In this document: positions 1-10,643 of the stretch, one piece after another | Layout: each line of letters starts with the position of its first letter | Numbering within the stretch: position 1 is the first letter of the stretch | Made by a program: the position numbers and the translations under genes | The notes under the pieces: model-generated | What the model was told of the DNA's origin: nothing | Seen by the model: only the letters and a program-made list of their open reading frames with translations | Databases searched by the model: none | Source: Buddleja alternifolia | Taxonomy: Eukaryota; Streptophyta; Magnoliopsida; Lamiales; Scrophulariaceae | Assembly: GCA_019426215.1 (NCBI GenBank) | Contig: CM033408.1 | Coordinates: 26,391,953 to 26,455,952 of the forward strand | Direction: 5' to 3' | DNA length: 64,000 nt

Positions 1-120
1 GCACCCGTTGTCCCATCTTGACACGTTGGCCCACCGTGTCAAGGACCCAACTCTTGGGGTTGTAACACCTAGTATATTGAGGGTATTAATAAACCTTTGA
101 GGTGCCTAATTATAAAAAAG

Positions 121-758
121 GATAATTACACTCACACCCCCATAATGATGGCACTACAAGAAAATTGAGTGTTGACAATGAAAATATATGTCATGGCTTA
201 AAGTCGTGGTCTATAGCGGTCTAAGCTCATGGCTACCTTGGCCGTGGTAGATGTTTCATATAGCCACACTAAAGTTAGCCGTGGTGAAAAAGAATGTTAG
301 CTATTTTAAGCTCTAACTAGCTGTGGTGAAAAAAATGTTAACCTAACACTTTTTTACAATGACTAAAAGCCATGGTCTTTACAATGAACAAAATATTGAC
401 CATGACTATAAGCCATGGTAAATGTTTTGGCCATGCTTGCAAATACCACGGCTAAAGCCGTAGCAATGCCGTGGTCAAATGGTTTTAACCATGACATATT
501 GACATGGGTAATAATCATTTATTTTGTAGTGTGGGTAATTCCACAAACCTCCTCTCACTAATTGATAATTACAAACAAATCCCCTCAGGGGGTCTATTTA
601 TAAGGTTTATAGGGGTGCAATTGTAAGAATTGTTACACATACAGGGGGTGCAATTGCAAGAAATTTTAACATGAGGGGGTGTGTTTGTAATTATCAATTA
701 GTGAAGGGAGGTTTGTATAATTATCCCATTATTGAGGGTGTGTGAGTGTAATTTTCTC
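121..758. mobile_element. Foldback MITE with long terminal inverted repeats, interrupted by a CACTA MITE
   Basis: The left arm (121-151 plus 535-597) and right arm (about 672-758) are imperfect inverted copies, sharing blocks such as ATTACACTCACACCCC and TAATTGATAATTACAAACA. An 11-bp direct repeat, TTATAAAAAAG, flanks it at 110-120 and 759-769. Repeats of 9-11 bp suggest the Mutator superfamily, but the exact duplication length is ambiguous. No coding capacity. Confidence 0.7.
152..531. mobile_element. Non-autonomous CACTA (En/Spm) MITE, copy 1
   Basis: It begins CACTACAAGAAAA and ends TTTTGTAGTG, the inverted CACTA terminus, and is flanked by the 3-bp target duplication TGG (149-151 and 532-534). 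The interior carries many short inverted copies of GCCGTGGT/ACCACGGC, resembling CACTA subterminal motifs. About 380 bp, no ORF. It sits in the left arm of the foldback MITE, so it is the younger of the two. A second copy lies at 4949-5338. Confidence 0.88.
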
Positions 759-1408
759 TTATAAAAAAGAATCCCTTGTTTGCACAAGAGCATCTCCATT
801 GGAGAGTTAAAACCCTGGCGCAGCACTGTAGCTCAGCGCTATTGTAGCACTGGGAATATATTTTTTTTTTCATTTTAGTCCATTGTTTTATAATAGGTAC
901 AATTAAGTCCTATGTAATTTGGTCCCTAAACTTTGAAAAGTTACAATTAGGTCCTTTGTTATGTTATTTTTTTCCACTTAATTATATATTGTTTTAATTT
1001 AATTATAAATAATAGATATTTATTAAAACTAGTACAAAATGCATAGTCCATATAAATCTAAAACATTTAAAAATTAATTCCAACATAGGTTAATATTACA
1101 TAAAATGCAAAAATTACACAATTTAAAGGAAAACAAACATAATACAAGATAAATAAATTTGACAGACAACAACAAGTTAAAATGGTGGTAAATCGGTTCC
1201 ACTTCCATCAAAATTAGGAAAATAGTCACCATAATAATTTGATGCAGAGGGTGGATGTGGATATTGATGATTTTGTTATGCTCTTTTTTGTATAATATGA
1301 AAGTTTGTTTTATATAATATATAAATTGTAAAACCCGGTCTTTATATTATTGGGTAATTATTAATTTTATTTTACGAAATACTGAAGTAGATTTAAGATA
1401 AATTTTAA

Positions 1409-1774
1409 GGGATTAATGCAAAAAACCCCCCTGTGTTAATGTCAAATTGCAAAAAACCCCATGTGTTAACGAAATAGGCTAAAAACCCCCCTGTGTTATT
1501 TAAAAAGTCTGCAAACAGTGAATTTTTGGAAAAAAAAGTGCATGTTTTTCATGTTTTTCACCTTTAATGACATGTTTTTTTGTCATTTATACACTCTCCA
1601 AACAAAGAAGCATGTCATTAAAGGTGAAAAACATGAAAAACACGCACTTTTTTTTCAAAACATCCACTGTTTGCAGACTTTTTAATAACATAGGGGGGTT
1701 TTTAGCCTATTTCGTTAACACATGGGGTTTTTTGCAATTTGACATTAACACAGGGGTTTTTTTGCATTAATCCC
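1409..1774. mobile_element. Mutator-type MITE with very long inverted repeats and 9-bp TSD
   Basis: Two arms of about 160 bp are near-perfect inverted repeats (starting GGGATTAATGCAAAAAA at 1409, ending with its complement at 1774), around a loop of roughly 35 bp near 1575-1610. The 9-bp direct repeat AAATTTTAA lies at 1400-1408 and 1775-1783. A 9-bp duplication is diagnostic of Mutator-like insertion. The short ORF at 1567-1770 is only the right arm read through and is not a gene. Confidence 0.88.
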
Positions 1775-1901
1775 AAATTTTAATTATTTAATATTATTTA
1801 TTATTATAAATAGCAAAAATATTTACTTGGATGAATATGTAATATAAACTTAAAATTGGGTGTATTTGTGAAAGATGAGAAATAGTGTAAATGAGGTGTA
1901 A

Positions 1902-2046
1902 AATAAATATTTATAGTGAATAGTAGTTTGGCGCAAGAGATAGTGCAGTACATGGGAGTGTAAGTACTGTAGTGAATAAATATATATAGTGAATAGTAGT
2001 TTGATGCAAAAGATAGTGCAGTACATGAGAGTGAAAGTAATGTAGT
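1902..2046. repeat. Tandem duplication, ~73-bp unit, two copies
   Basis: Units at 1902-1974 and 1975-2046 share blocks such as AGTGAATAGTAGTTTG and GATAGTGCAGTACATG with a few substitutions. It lies inside the TIR element at 787-2103. Confidence 0.8.
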
Positions 2047-2103
2047 TGCACTAAAATGGTGTAAAAGTTGCACCATTTTAGCTCTCCACATTGGAGATGG
2101 TCT

Positions 2104-3823
2104 ATGTACATACAACTTGCGTTTTGTGAAATATCGAGGATCAAATTGAAAATGTCATAAGTCCATTTTACTCTTAATTGTGCAGAGAGAAAAATCAGAT
2201 CAAAGGATCTGAAATGGTTAAAAAGTATATATGTACCTCTTCGAGTTTTTTTTTTTTTTTAAATCAAGACGAAGGAAAATACCCTATATAAATGTCTAGT
2301 TTGAAAAATTCCGGTTAATAGTCATATTTGTCCCTCTTTTGAGTTGATCAATGATTGTTTGGTAATTACACCAAACTTAACGGGCTCAAGGTGTAATTTA
2401 GCCCCAAAAAAATATAAAAAAAATTGAACTGACATAAGACAACTTTGTCCATTTGTTTTGATCGAGTAGGTTTTGATAATTACACCAAATCTTAGCGGTT
2501 TAAGTATAATTTACCCACAAAAAGAAAGGAAAAGGAAAATACCATCATGAACTGAAATTGATAGAGGGGCAGGGTGGTATTGGGGCTTTATGCAGAGAAA
2601 GGGTTGTGGTTTTGGGGAAACTCTTATATACACTTGGTGTTGACCCTGTTACATGCACCAAGATACAAGAAAAAATAATAAAAAATATTTGACTTATTTT
2701 TTGTAGTGTCTTGGTGCATGAAACTGGGGTTCAAACTGGGTATATACAAGAATTTTCCTGGTTTTGGTGCTCAAAAAAAAAAAGAAAAAAAAAGGTAAGG
2801 ATCTGGTTGAACCCGCCTAACTGATCCACTCATACGAGATCCAAACTACTAAAATATTGCTTAAGAAAAAGAAAAAAAAAAGTGGGTAAGGATTTGGTCT
2901 GAACCCTTCTAATTGATCCACTCATATGAGATCCAATCCACTAAAATATTGCTTAAAGTATAATCTTTTTAATTTAATTGAAAGAACATACAATTGTATT
3001 TATACACAAAATTGTAACTATAAAGGAATATCTCAGTTAAGAAATAGAAACATAGATAAATTTTAATCCAAAATGGTGCTTGATCCAGGCAATTAATTAA
3101 TTGCACGATTAGTTGAATTCGATAAAATTGGGTTGCAATAATTTTCCAAAACATTACATGTATACTCTTCTAGTTTTCAAAAGTTACAAATACCTTCTTG
3201 GACTAGGAAAGGGACTAACATTCAAGCCCAAGGAGCATTATTATCACTACAAATTGGTCAAAAAATGATCCAATAAATCTCGGCCTACGAAAAGGTATTT
3301 TGGGAATTCATGCTAAATATTTTGATGGCATTAGTTGAAAATCCAAACAACAACTAACATATGGGGTATTTGTCAGACGCAATATACCTCAAGTTACCAA
3401 GTAGGTTGTGTGTATTGTAACAAGATGACTTTTTTGTAATTAGACTGATGCGGGTAACTTCTGCACCATAAGTCTTCAAGGTCAATCTATCAGAAAAAGA
3501 TATCAAATATTAAGAATGTTCCTCCTACGCTCAAACCCTAATCCTCGGAGTATTTATAAACGTCAATACATATGACAAGAAACCCTCATAGCTTATTGGG
3601 CCTGAATTATAGCTCAATAATAATTTAACCCAATAAAGGTTCAAGTCAGCCCAAATAGTATAATCCTAACCTATACATATATCAACCTCATGAGTCTTTG
3701 TTAGGCTCCATTTGAGAAGGTGAGCCCACATATTTGATAGTGTATATCAATGACCAAATTATTTAACTTGGCCCGTTGTATATTTTATAATATCATTATT
3801 CTTACTACTCTCATGGGCTGGGA
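2104..3823. other. Intergenic AT-rich DNA, no gene seen
   Basis: No ORF with recognisable homology. At 2320-2520 there are two diverged blocks containing TAATTACACCAAA (old repeat). A long imperfect palindrome at 2654-2718 is flanked by inverted TGCACCAAGA/CTTGGTGCA. Tandem units lie at 2793-2956. The stretch 3460-3700 looks like decayed repeat sequence but I cannot assign a family. Confidence 0.6.
2793..2956. repeat. Tandem duplication, ~90-bp unit, two diverged copies
   Basis: Both units carry GTAAGGAT(C/T)TGGT, TGATCCACTCATA and CTAAAATATTGCTTAA in the same order, separated by an A-rich spacer. Confidence 0.8.
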
Positions 3824-4568
3824 TAGGGGTGTAAACGAGCCGAGCTCGAGCCGAGCCTGGTGAATTTGCCAGGCTCGAGCTCGAGCTTGTTGGTTAAAAA
3901 ACGAGCTCGGCTCGAGCTCGAGCCAAGCCCAAGCTCACGAGCTCGAGCCTGAAATGCAACTTGCAAGCATCTCATCCAGAAAACAAGAATCGAGCAACAA
4001 AGCCTGAAATGCAACTTGCAAGCATCTCATCCAGAAAACAAGAACCCAGCAACACCAACAATAGAGATAGAGATAGACCATTACCCAAAAAGCCCCGAAC
4101 CTCCGATAATCTAATCATGTACAGTGCACCCGCAGAAGGCCCAATTCCGAAAACCCTAAGTCACCTCCTCTTTTATCTTTTTTTCAGCAAAGATTACAAC
4201 AACATCAACAACCAGATTCAATCGTTGAAGATGACGACGATTCTGAAGATCTTTTGCTGCGACAAGATGGAAGCGGGCGGAGATGGAGGCGGGCGGAGAG
4301 GGTTCTTTTGCTGCAAGAAGAGAAAGAGAGTGAGTTTTGCTGCTTGCACTTTTGAAAGAGAAAGAGATGGGGCTTTTTTGCTAATTGAATTTAATAGTTA
4401 ATATTTAATATATATAATTAATATTTATAATATAAAAATAAATATATATAAAAATTATGAAAAAGCTCGCGAGCCGGGCTCGTGAGCTTTTTACAGAAAT
4501 AATTAAGCTCGAGCTCGAGCTCAAGAAAAGCTCGAGCTCGAGCCGGCTCGGCTCAACTTACACCCCTA
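3824..4568. mobile_element. Non-autonomous hAT element (TAGGGGTGTAA termini)
   Basis: The termini TAGGGGTGTAA...TTACACCCCTA are inverted repeats, and subterminal DNA is dense in GAGCTCGAGC-type motifs on both sides. Flanking octamers GGCTGGGA (3816-3823) and GTCTGGGA (4569-4576) match at 7 of 8, fitting the hAT 8-bp target duplication. The interior contains a 55-bp tandem duplication (3947-4055) and a 146-codon ORF at 3961-4401 that resembles no family I know; it may be a captured host fragment. No transposase. Confidence 0.85.
3947..4055. repeat. 55-bp tandem duplication inside the hAT element
   Basis: Two copies of a unit beginning GCCTGAAATGCAACTTGCAA, at 3947-4001 and 4002-4055, differ at only a few bases, so the duplication is recent. 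Confidence 0.85.
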
Positions 4569-4849
4569 GTCTGGGAGCACCAGACTAAGAGAGAAGATTT
4601 GTCAAACAAGATATCTGAGTTGATAATCACATTAAATTACTATAACTCATATTTTGGCGAGAGTTTGGCCAATTTTCGGTAATACACGAGTTAGTCATAA
4701 GAGCATGTACATTTTCATTATGGTTTGACCATAATGCACCTCAATGGTTTTTTATAATCCATAATCTATGTCGAACCATGTTTCAGAGGGTAGTTTTCCA
4801 TAGTAAATGAGCTAGATAAAGATCTTAAATTACAGCAAGTAACCTTGAT

Positions 4850-5770
4850 CAAGGTCTTCGATCAAAATAAATGAGCACATTAGAGATTTTGGCTCAAAAT
4901 AAAAAAGTTACTAGTTTGGCTTTTATGTTTGAGCCTCAACCAAGATTCCATTACAAGAACATTGAGTATTGACAATGAAAATATATACCATGACTTAAAA
5001 CCGTAGTTTATAGCGGTCTAAGCTCATGGCTAATTTGGCCGTGGTAAATGTTTCATATAGTCACACTAAAGTTAACCGTGGTAAAAAAGAATGCTAGCTA
5101 TTTTAAGTTCTAACTAGCCGTGGTGGAAGAAATGTTAATCTATCACTTTTTTGCAATGGCTAAAAGCCTTGGTCTTTACAATGAACCAAACATTGACTAT
5201 GATTATAAGCCATGGTAAATGTTTTGGCCATGCTTGTAAATACCACAGCTAAAGCCGTGGTCAATTGGTTTTAACCATGACAAAAAGACTTTTCACCATG
5301 ACATATTGACATGGGTAATAATCATTTTTTTTGTAGTGTTCTCATATCTCAGGGCACATCTTTAGCCTCGATCGAGACTTTTGAGTTCTAGGGGACTTCT
5401 ATGTTTGAGTCCCAATCGAAATTCTCAAATCTAGGGACGCTTTTTCAGGAAGGCTCGACTGAGATTCTTGGATCTTAGGGAGCCTTTTTTTTATTTTTTA
5501 AGCCTCAGGTGAGACCTTCAAGTTCGAGGGGATATGTGGAAGCTTTGACCAGGGTTCTTAGATCTCAGGGAGCCTCTTTACCCTCATTCGAAACCTTTGT
5601 GTTCCAGAGGGCTTTCGTGTAAGCCTTAGATAGAATTCTTGAATCTCGATGAGCTTCTTTGGCCTCAGCTGAAATTTTTGAGTTTTAGGGAGCTTTCATA
5701 TGAGCTTCAATGGGGATTTTTAAATTTCGAGGAACTTCTATAGTCTTAGCTGAAACTTTTTTCATAATTT
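4850..5770. repeat. Degenerate minisatellite (~80-bp unit), split by a CACTA MITE
   Basis: Diverged units contain AGCCTC, GAGATTCTTG-like and CTCAGGGAGC-like blocks in recurring order. The array reads through on both sides of the MITE at 4949-5338, so it predates that insertion. No coding potential seen. Confidence 0.6.
4949..5338. mobile_element. Non-autonomous CACTA MITE, copy 2
   Basis: Same family as 152-531: most of the interior aligns by eye. The left terminus is mutated to CATTACAAGAACA while the right remains TTTTGTAGTG. The 3-bp target duplication is TTC (4946-4948 and 5339-5341). Confidence 0.85.
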
Positions 5771-6924
5771 GGAAATAGATTCCATTAAATGCTGGCAAAA
5801 GAACAATTTTTTATAGGGAATTTATACTCAATGGCAACACATTCATGTTCTCGTAGGCGAGACCATACTCATGTTAAATGATTTCATTGAATTTCATATA
5901 ACATATCACGTTAATGAAATACGTCAGCTACCAACATTTGTTGCTGAGATTTGCTAAAGTATATAGCACTTCTTAGTTCAGATTTACTCAATTTTTGGCC
6001 CCGTCAATGTGAATTTGGAGAAATTCCCTTTTTAAAACTATGGCAATTTAACGGAAACTCGAAAGAGAATCCACCAAGTATGGGTGCAAATTAACTATTA
6101 AGTTTTGTTTCTTCCACATTTATCAGATCATGCAGAGTCAACCCAAAAAGAATAAAACTTAACTAAATAAAAGTCGGGAAAATGGCATTTTTAGTCCCTG
6201 AAGTGGCCAAAAAATGTCAGAGTAATCCCTCAAGTGAAACAATTAACATTTGCCGTCCCTCAAGTCATATTTTAAGTTTCAATGTGGTCCTTCTGATCAG
6301 TTTCCGACCACTTTTGTCCAGCCAAGGTGGCAAAGCAGGGGTATACTCGTCTTTTTATTTCACTTTAGTCCTTGAACACAAATAATTCGTGTCAATTAGG
6401 TCCCTAGTCAATATTTAACCAAAAGAAGCGGGAAAGGGACTAAACTTTATTTTTATATTTAAGATAATGATTAGATATATAATTATATATGTGTTTTAAT
6501 AGAATGGTGTTAAATTAAGTTATATTTAAAGTTAATGATTGGAAGATATAAATATATACGTTATTTATTTTATGTTATGATTGAAGTAAATTAGGAAAAA
6601 TGGCATGGGAAAATAAGATAGCAAACATGAGAGTTTTGTTTTCGGGGAAATATCATGGCTTCCAAGCATTTCTTATACACATTTAAGCTCTATAATTGTG
6701 AAATTATGAATCTCATTAGTGAAGATATGTCTGCTATTATGTTGCACTTATTTGTTTAAAAGCCCATTTGTTCATATAAGTTGTTCCTTGTTTGGTATCA
6801 GTAGACCAGGATCAGTCGCAAGAGTTCCTTGCTCTTATGTCCCAAAATCACCAATACTTAACTTTCTAGAATCCAAAGGTTTGACATTTACCAGTTCTAT
6901 TTTCTTTCAAATAATTATCCCACT
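5771..6924. other. Intergenic DNA with old repeat fragments
   Basis: No supported gene. Around 6400-6450 a block whose complement reads TTTAGTCCCTTTCC..GCTTCTTTTGGT recurs in inverse orientation near 31806-31850, so it is a dispersed repeat end. The ORF at 6182-6385 lies in this repeat and the ORF at 6719-6988 crosses the border of the solo LTR at 6930; neither is credible. 6640-6924 could be host sequence at the original target, but I do not recognise it. Confidence 0.5.
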
Positions 6925-6929
6925 GATAG

Positions 6930-7133
6930 TGTTGAGATTTCAATCGATTCACAAGCAATACAAGATCAATTTGATATGTATGAAATAAAACAGTACACAA
7001 GAGATTTAAGTGGTTCGATCTTGAATGATCTACATCCACTGTCAAGCACTTCTCACTTTTCTTTTATTGAACAAGAGAATTCGAATACAATTACAATTAC
7101 AATGGAGATTCACAGCTCTTCTAGATATATATC
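6930..7133. mobile_element. Left part of a solo LTR, split by element A
   Basis: The LTR begins TGTTGAGATTTC at 6930; its right part resumes at 29712 and ends CTTTCACA at 29941. The 5-bp target duplication GATAG occurs at 6925-6929 and 29942-29946. Total reconstructed length is about 430 bp and no internal region is present, so this is a solo LTR left by LTR-LTR recombination. Sequence style suggests Ty1/copia (inference). Confidence 0.82.
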
Positions 7134-7850
7134 TGTTTATAATAAATAATAAATGACAAGTGGGTCATTCGAAAAATACCAGGAAAAAGAGACTGAATGG
7201 GGATAGGCCCAAGTAGGGAAACAAAATGATATGGGCTACTTGAGCGAATATAAAGAGGCAAGAAAATGAGGCCCATTTAACGAGGAAGTTTATCCAAAAG
7301 AGAAATGGACGTGCCAAACTCTGAGATTTTGAAACAGGGAGTTGAGGACGGTTAGCTAAAATGGGGAACGTGGGGCGTCCGCGAATATAAAAGGCGAGAA
7401 GAAGAAGGAAGAAGGGAGACAACATCTCAGAGAAAAAACTTATCTTTTCAGATTTTTCATTAAAGCAGTTTACGTAGTGTAGTTCAGTATTTTCGTAGTT
7501 TCCCTTTTAGATTAGAATTTAGATTCTGTGCAATCACTTGTAATTTTTAGTATAGAGTAATCTGGTAGCATAGTAATAGACGTAGCGAGAGGCTGAATCC
7601 ATAGCTTGTACTTCGAATCAAGAATCGATGGAGGTATGCTCCTTTTTCTCAATTTAATGTATTTTGGCTGTTTACGTATTACGATCATATTTGCTGCATA
7701 TACCGTAGAATAAGTAAATAAAAAGGTGTAGGACCACCATTAGCCTATTTGGGCAGGGGTCGGTAGATAATCCTAAGTTAAGGTTATCACGAGGCAGGGA
7801 CCGTCTACTCGAAATCCCTCTTTATTCTAGTCTGTTTTTCAAGCGAAACA
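7134..7850 (+). repeat. 5' LTR of element A
   Basis: Runs TGTTTATAAT...AAGCGAAACA. It contains a good TATA box, TATAAAA, at about 7386-7392, predicting transcription start near 7415; the same box recurs in the 3' LTR near 29243. Confidence 0.92.
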
Positions 7851-7856
7851 GATTTT

Positions 7857-7874
7857 TGGCGACCACAGTGGGAG
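7857..7874 (+). promoter_or_regulatory. Primer binding site of A (tRNA-Arg type)
   Basis: TGGCGACCACAGTGGGAG begins six bases after the LTR. Its complement ends GGTCGCCA, matching to my recollection the 3' end of plant tRNA-Arg(UCG), the primer usual for Tat/Ogre elements. C has the same site with one change. Confidence 0.8.
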
Positions 7875-7911
7875 AACAATCGGATTTGGATTCCATAAAC
7901 GAAATATAAAA

Positions 7912-9722
7912 ATGTCTGACGAATCTTCTAGGGAAGAGCCTACGGACGAACTCGAAACTCAACCCGTATCCAGACATAGAATTAGAGCGGATAAGATGTA
8001 TGAACAATTCGTCAAGGTTATGAAACAAACTTTGATAGGCGCTCGAGATGATCATAGAAGGGAGTTCAATGATCAATATCGAGCGCTGGTCCAAGAATCG
8101 GCTCGAATCTTTACTGCGATAGTACAAGATATCGCAGTAAATACACAAGAGGGTCTAACCAGAGAAGTTACTCGAGTCGTAACTGAACTAGGAGAGATAT
8201 TCAACCAAACTTGTGACGTTTTCTCAAGAATGGTGAATATTCAAGTTGTTAATGCGTTAGAACCCCTTATCGAGAAACATAACATGTTAATAGAAAAGGT
8301 ATCACAATTAATCTCCGTAGAACCAAGAAACTGTACTCGAAACATAGCAATAAGAGAACCACCACCCGGTTACCCTCGAGAAAATAGAAACAGGAGTAAC
8401 CGCTTCGAGATAGGGCAGACTTCGAATACATCCCCTGAAAACGAGCACGGTTATGTTAATCTACCGAGACCTGGGGGGCAGACAGGTCTAGGGCCGCAAA
8501 GCTTCGGTCAAAATGTACGTGCGGCGTCGAATGTCCCGTATAATAGCAACCCAAGCCAACCTCCTCCGTATAATTCGAGACCCAACTTCCCATTTCCCCC
8601 ATCAAATTATGGACAGGTGCCGGTAGGTTACCAGCCTAACGTCCACGTTAACAATTTCGAAATACCTGCCGTATTCACCCAAGGACAATACCAGGGGATA
8701 CCCAATCAAAACCCGATACCTAATTCGACAGGAGTCTCTAACACTCCTTTCCCAATGGGAAACAATAACTTCCCGATCCCAAACATGGGTCCAGGGGTCC
8801 CTATGTTTCCAAATAACGTACAAGTGCCATACCCAGGGGGCAAGTTGTTCCCGAAGCCCATATCGGAGGTCTATTACCGGACCCGATCCAAAATCAAATC
8901 GAGACAATCATCGAAAGAATGTATGGACCAGGTTTTCGAAGGAACCATAGGCCAATGCCCGGGAAACCTTATCCCGATTGGGTGGATAGGAGTTACCCCT
9001 TTCCTCGAAATTACAAAATCCCCGACTTCACACTGTTCTCGGGAGATGATCACATCTCTGCTCTCGAGCATTTGGCAAGGTTCACTTGCCAATGTTGAGA
9101 AGCGTCTGATCAGGAGTTTCTCAAATTGAGACTTTTCCCGAGTTCGTTAGCGGGATCGGCTTTTAACTGGTACATAAGCTTAGCCCCGAATTCTATCAAC
9201 AGTTGGGACGAGATGCAATTTCAGTTCCAAAACCACTTCGCTCGAACAGATCCGGGTATATCGATGAGTGACCTGGCCAAAATAAGACAAAGTGTAGGAG
9301 AGTCAGTAGAAGAATACTTAACCCGCTTCAAAAAGGCGAGAGTTAAATGCCATCTCAACTTACCCGAAACGGAGTTTGTACAACTGGCCCAACAAAACAT
9401 GACCTTCGAATTTAGGGTGAAATTTGACGGTATGCCATTCGCCGATTTTAGGAGTCTAGCCGAGAGTGCCATAAGATACGGAAATATGATTAGGGAAGAG
9501 AATAATAAAAAACACCAAGGACTCAACGCCTTCAAGGTAGGAATCCCCTGGGTATTTGACGAAACCTTCGAAGTAGATGTGGCGGAATTTATTAAAGGAC
9601 CCCCTACCAATGCGGGCCCCTCGAAAAGAAAGATTGTAAAGCAACCGGGTCTTTACAGACAAAAAAGGAAAAGAATTATACCTTCGACATTAATAAAACA
9701 GAACAAATCTTCGATTGGCTAG
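7912..9722 (+). pseudogene. gag of element A (capsid region), frame-broken
   Basis: ATG at 7912 lies 61 bp past the LTR and has a counterpart in C (both begin with SREEP/ETQPVSRHRIRADKM-like residues). The first ~310 codons are a charged N-terminal region then a Pro/Asn/Gly-rich linker. The frame changes at a G5 run (8836-8840), and the downstream frame holds the typical retrotransposon gag segment (SAFNWYISL, then WDEMQFQFQNHF, then SVEEYLTRFKK). An in-frame TGA lies near 9088. C changes frame at the same G run. Role: particle capsid protein in the cytoplasm. Confidence 0.85.
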
Positions 9723-10640
9723 TATCTAACAAAAAGCTAAAATTCAACGGAAAACATAGGGTACCCACCAAGTCAGAAATTAAAGGGACACCTTACTGTA
9801 AGTGGCATAACGCATTTTCTCACGATACGAACGAGTGCATTTTATTTCGAAATATAATCCAAGAAAAAATAAATTCGAAGGATCTCATATTCCCCGAAAA
9901 CCAGAAAACTAATATTGATGAAGATCCTTTCCCAGTTTTAAATCTCAAAATTAATACTATCGAATGTACTGATATGCAGGTCACGATCGAAACCAAAGTT
10001 GCCATCTGGACGTTCAACAGGCTTATCGACGAAGGGATATTGACCTTTCCAAAGGTCAAAGACGAAGGGCTCGAAGGTATGTGCCGCTGGCATATGAACA
10101 CCCTCCATACTACAGACCAGTGCCAGATCTTCAGGCGCTTTGTAGCCAAGCAACTCGAGAGGAACTTGATCATCCTATCCTCGACTGAGAAAAGGATTCT
10201 GGGATTAACCCCAGAAGGGAAGCTAAAAGACAAACAGGAGAAAATCGAACCTCCTAGAGAAAAGCCGAAAAGCGAAAAAAAAAACTTATAAGCAGGTGCT
10301 CGAAACACCAATGCAGGAAACCAAATATGAAACACCTGCTCGAGTGGTGAATAATTTGACCAAATTGCAGAAGGCTTTATGTCATCACTGTGCTGACACC
10401 CTTCACTACGAATTAGTGAGGCTCCAAGTAATCGAAAATGACCCGAACTGGATCCTTGCCTACCAGAGGGTAGAAAACTGGAACAAAAGGCCTCGACAAG
10501 ACATGAGCAGTAGATATCTGATCCCACTGCCTCCACAAAGACACTTTTGAGGACGACGAGGGCGAGGATTACCATACAATTACCCTCGAGGGAACGATTA
10601 TAGGGGCAGTGTCGAACTCAACAGGCACAATAAGGCAAAA
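9723..10640 (+). pseudogene. gag C-terminal zinc-knuckle region of A, frame-broken
   Basis: Short open segments in changing frames (including 9974-10291 and 10296-10550) align with C at 52984-53600. Two knuckles of form CX2HX4HX4C are visible: CKWHNAFSHDTNEC near 9800-9840 and CRWHMNTLHTTDQC near 10080-10125. This is presumably the nucleic-acid-binding part of gag. Lys/Glu-rich linkers follow. Confidence 0.75.
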
Positions 10641-10643
10641 GCC

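Larger units (their letters stand above)
787..2103. mobile_element. Putative TIR DNA element (GAGCATCTCCA type) hosting a Mutator-type MITE
   Basis: The left end (AGAGCATCTCCATTGGAGAG) has an inverted partner at about 2081-2103, CTCTCCA..TTGGAGATGG on the plus strand. The TIRs are short and imperfect and I could not find a convincing target duplication, so superfamily is not assigned. The interior is AT-rich, has a tandem duplication at 1902-2046 and is interrupted by the MITE at 1409-1774. Minus-strand ORFs here are low-complexity and not credible genes. Confidence 0.5.

Noticed and set aside
2690..2712. CACTA right end (TTTTTTGTAGTG)
   Set aside because: Belongs to a local palindrome flanked by TGCACCAAGA; no matching CACTACAA left end or TSD.
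6719..6988. 89-codon ORF
   Set aside because: Crosses the solo-LTR border at 6930 and has no recognisable similarity.
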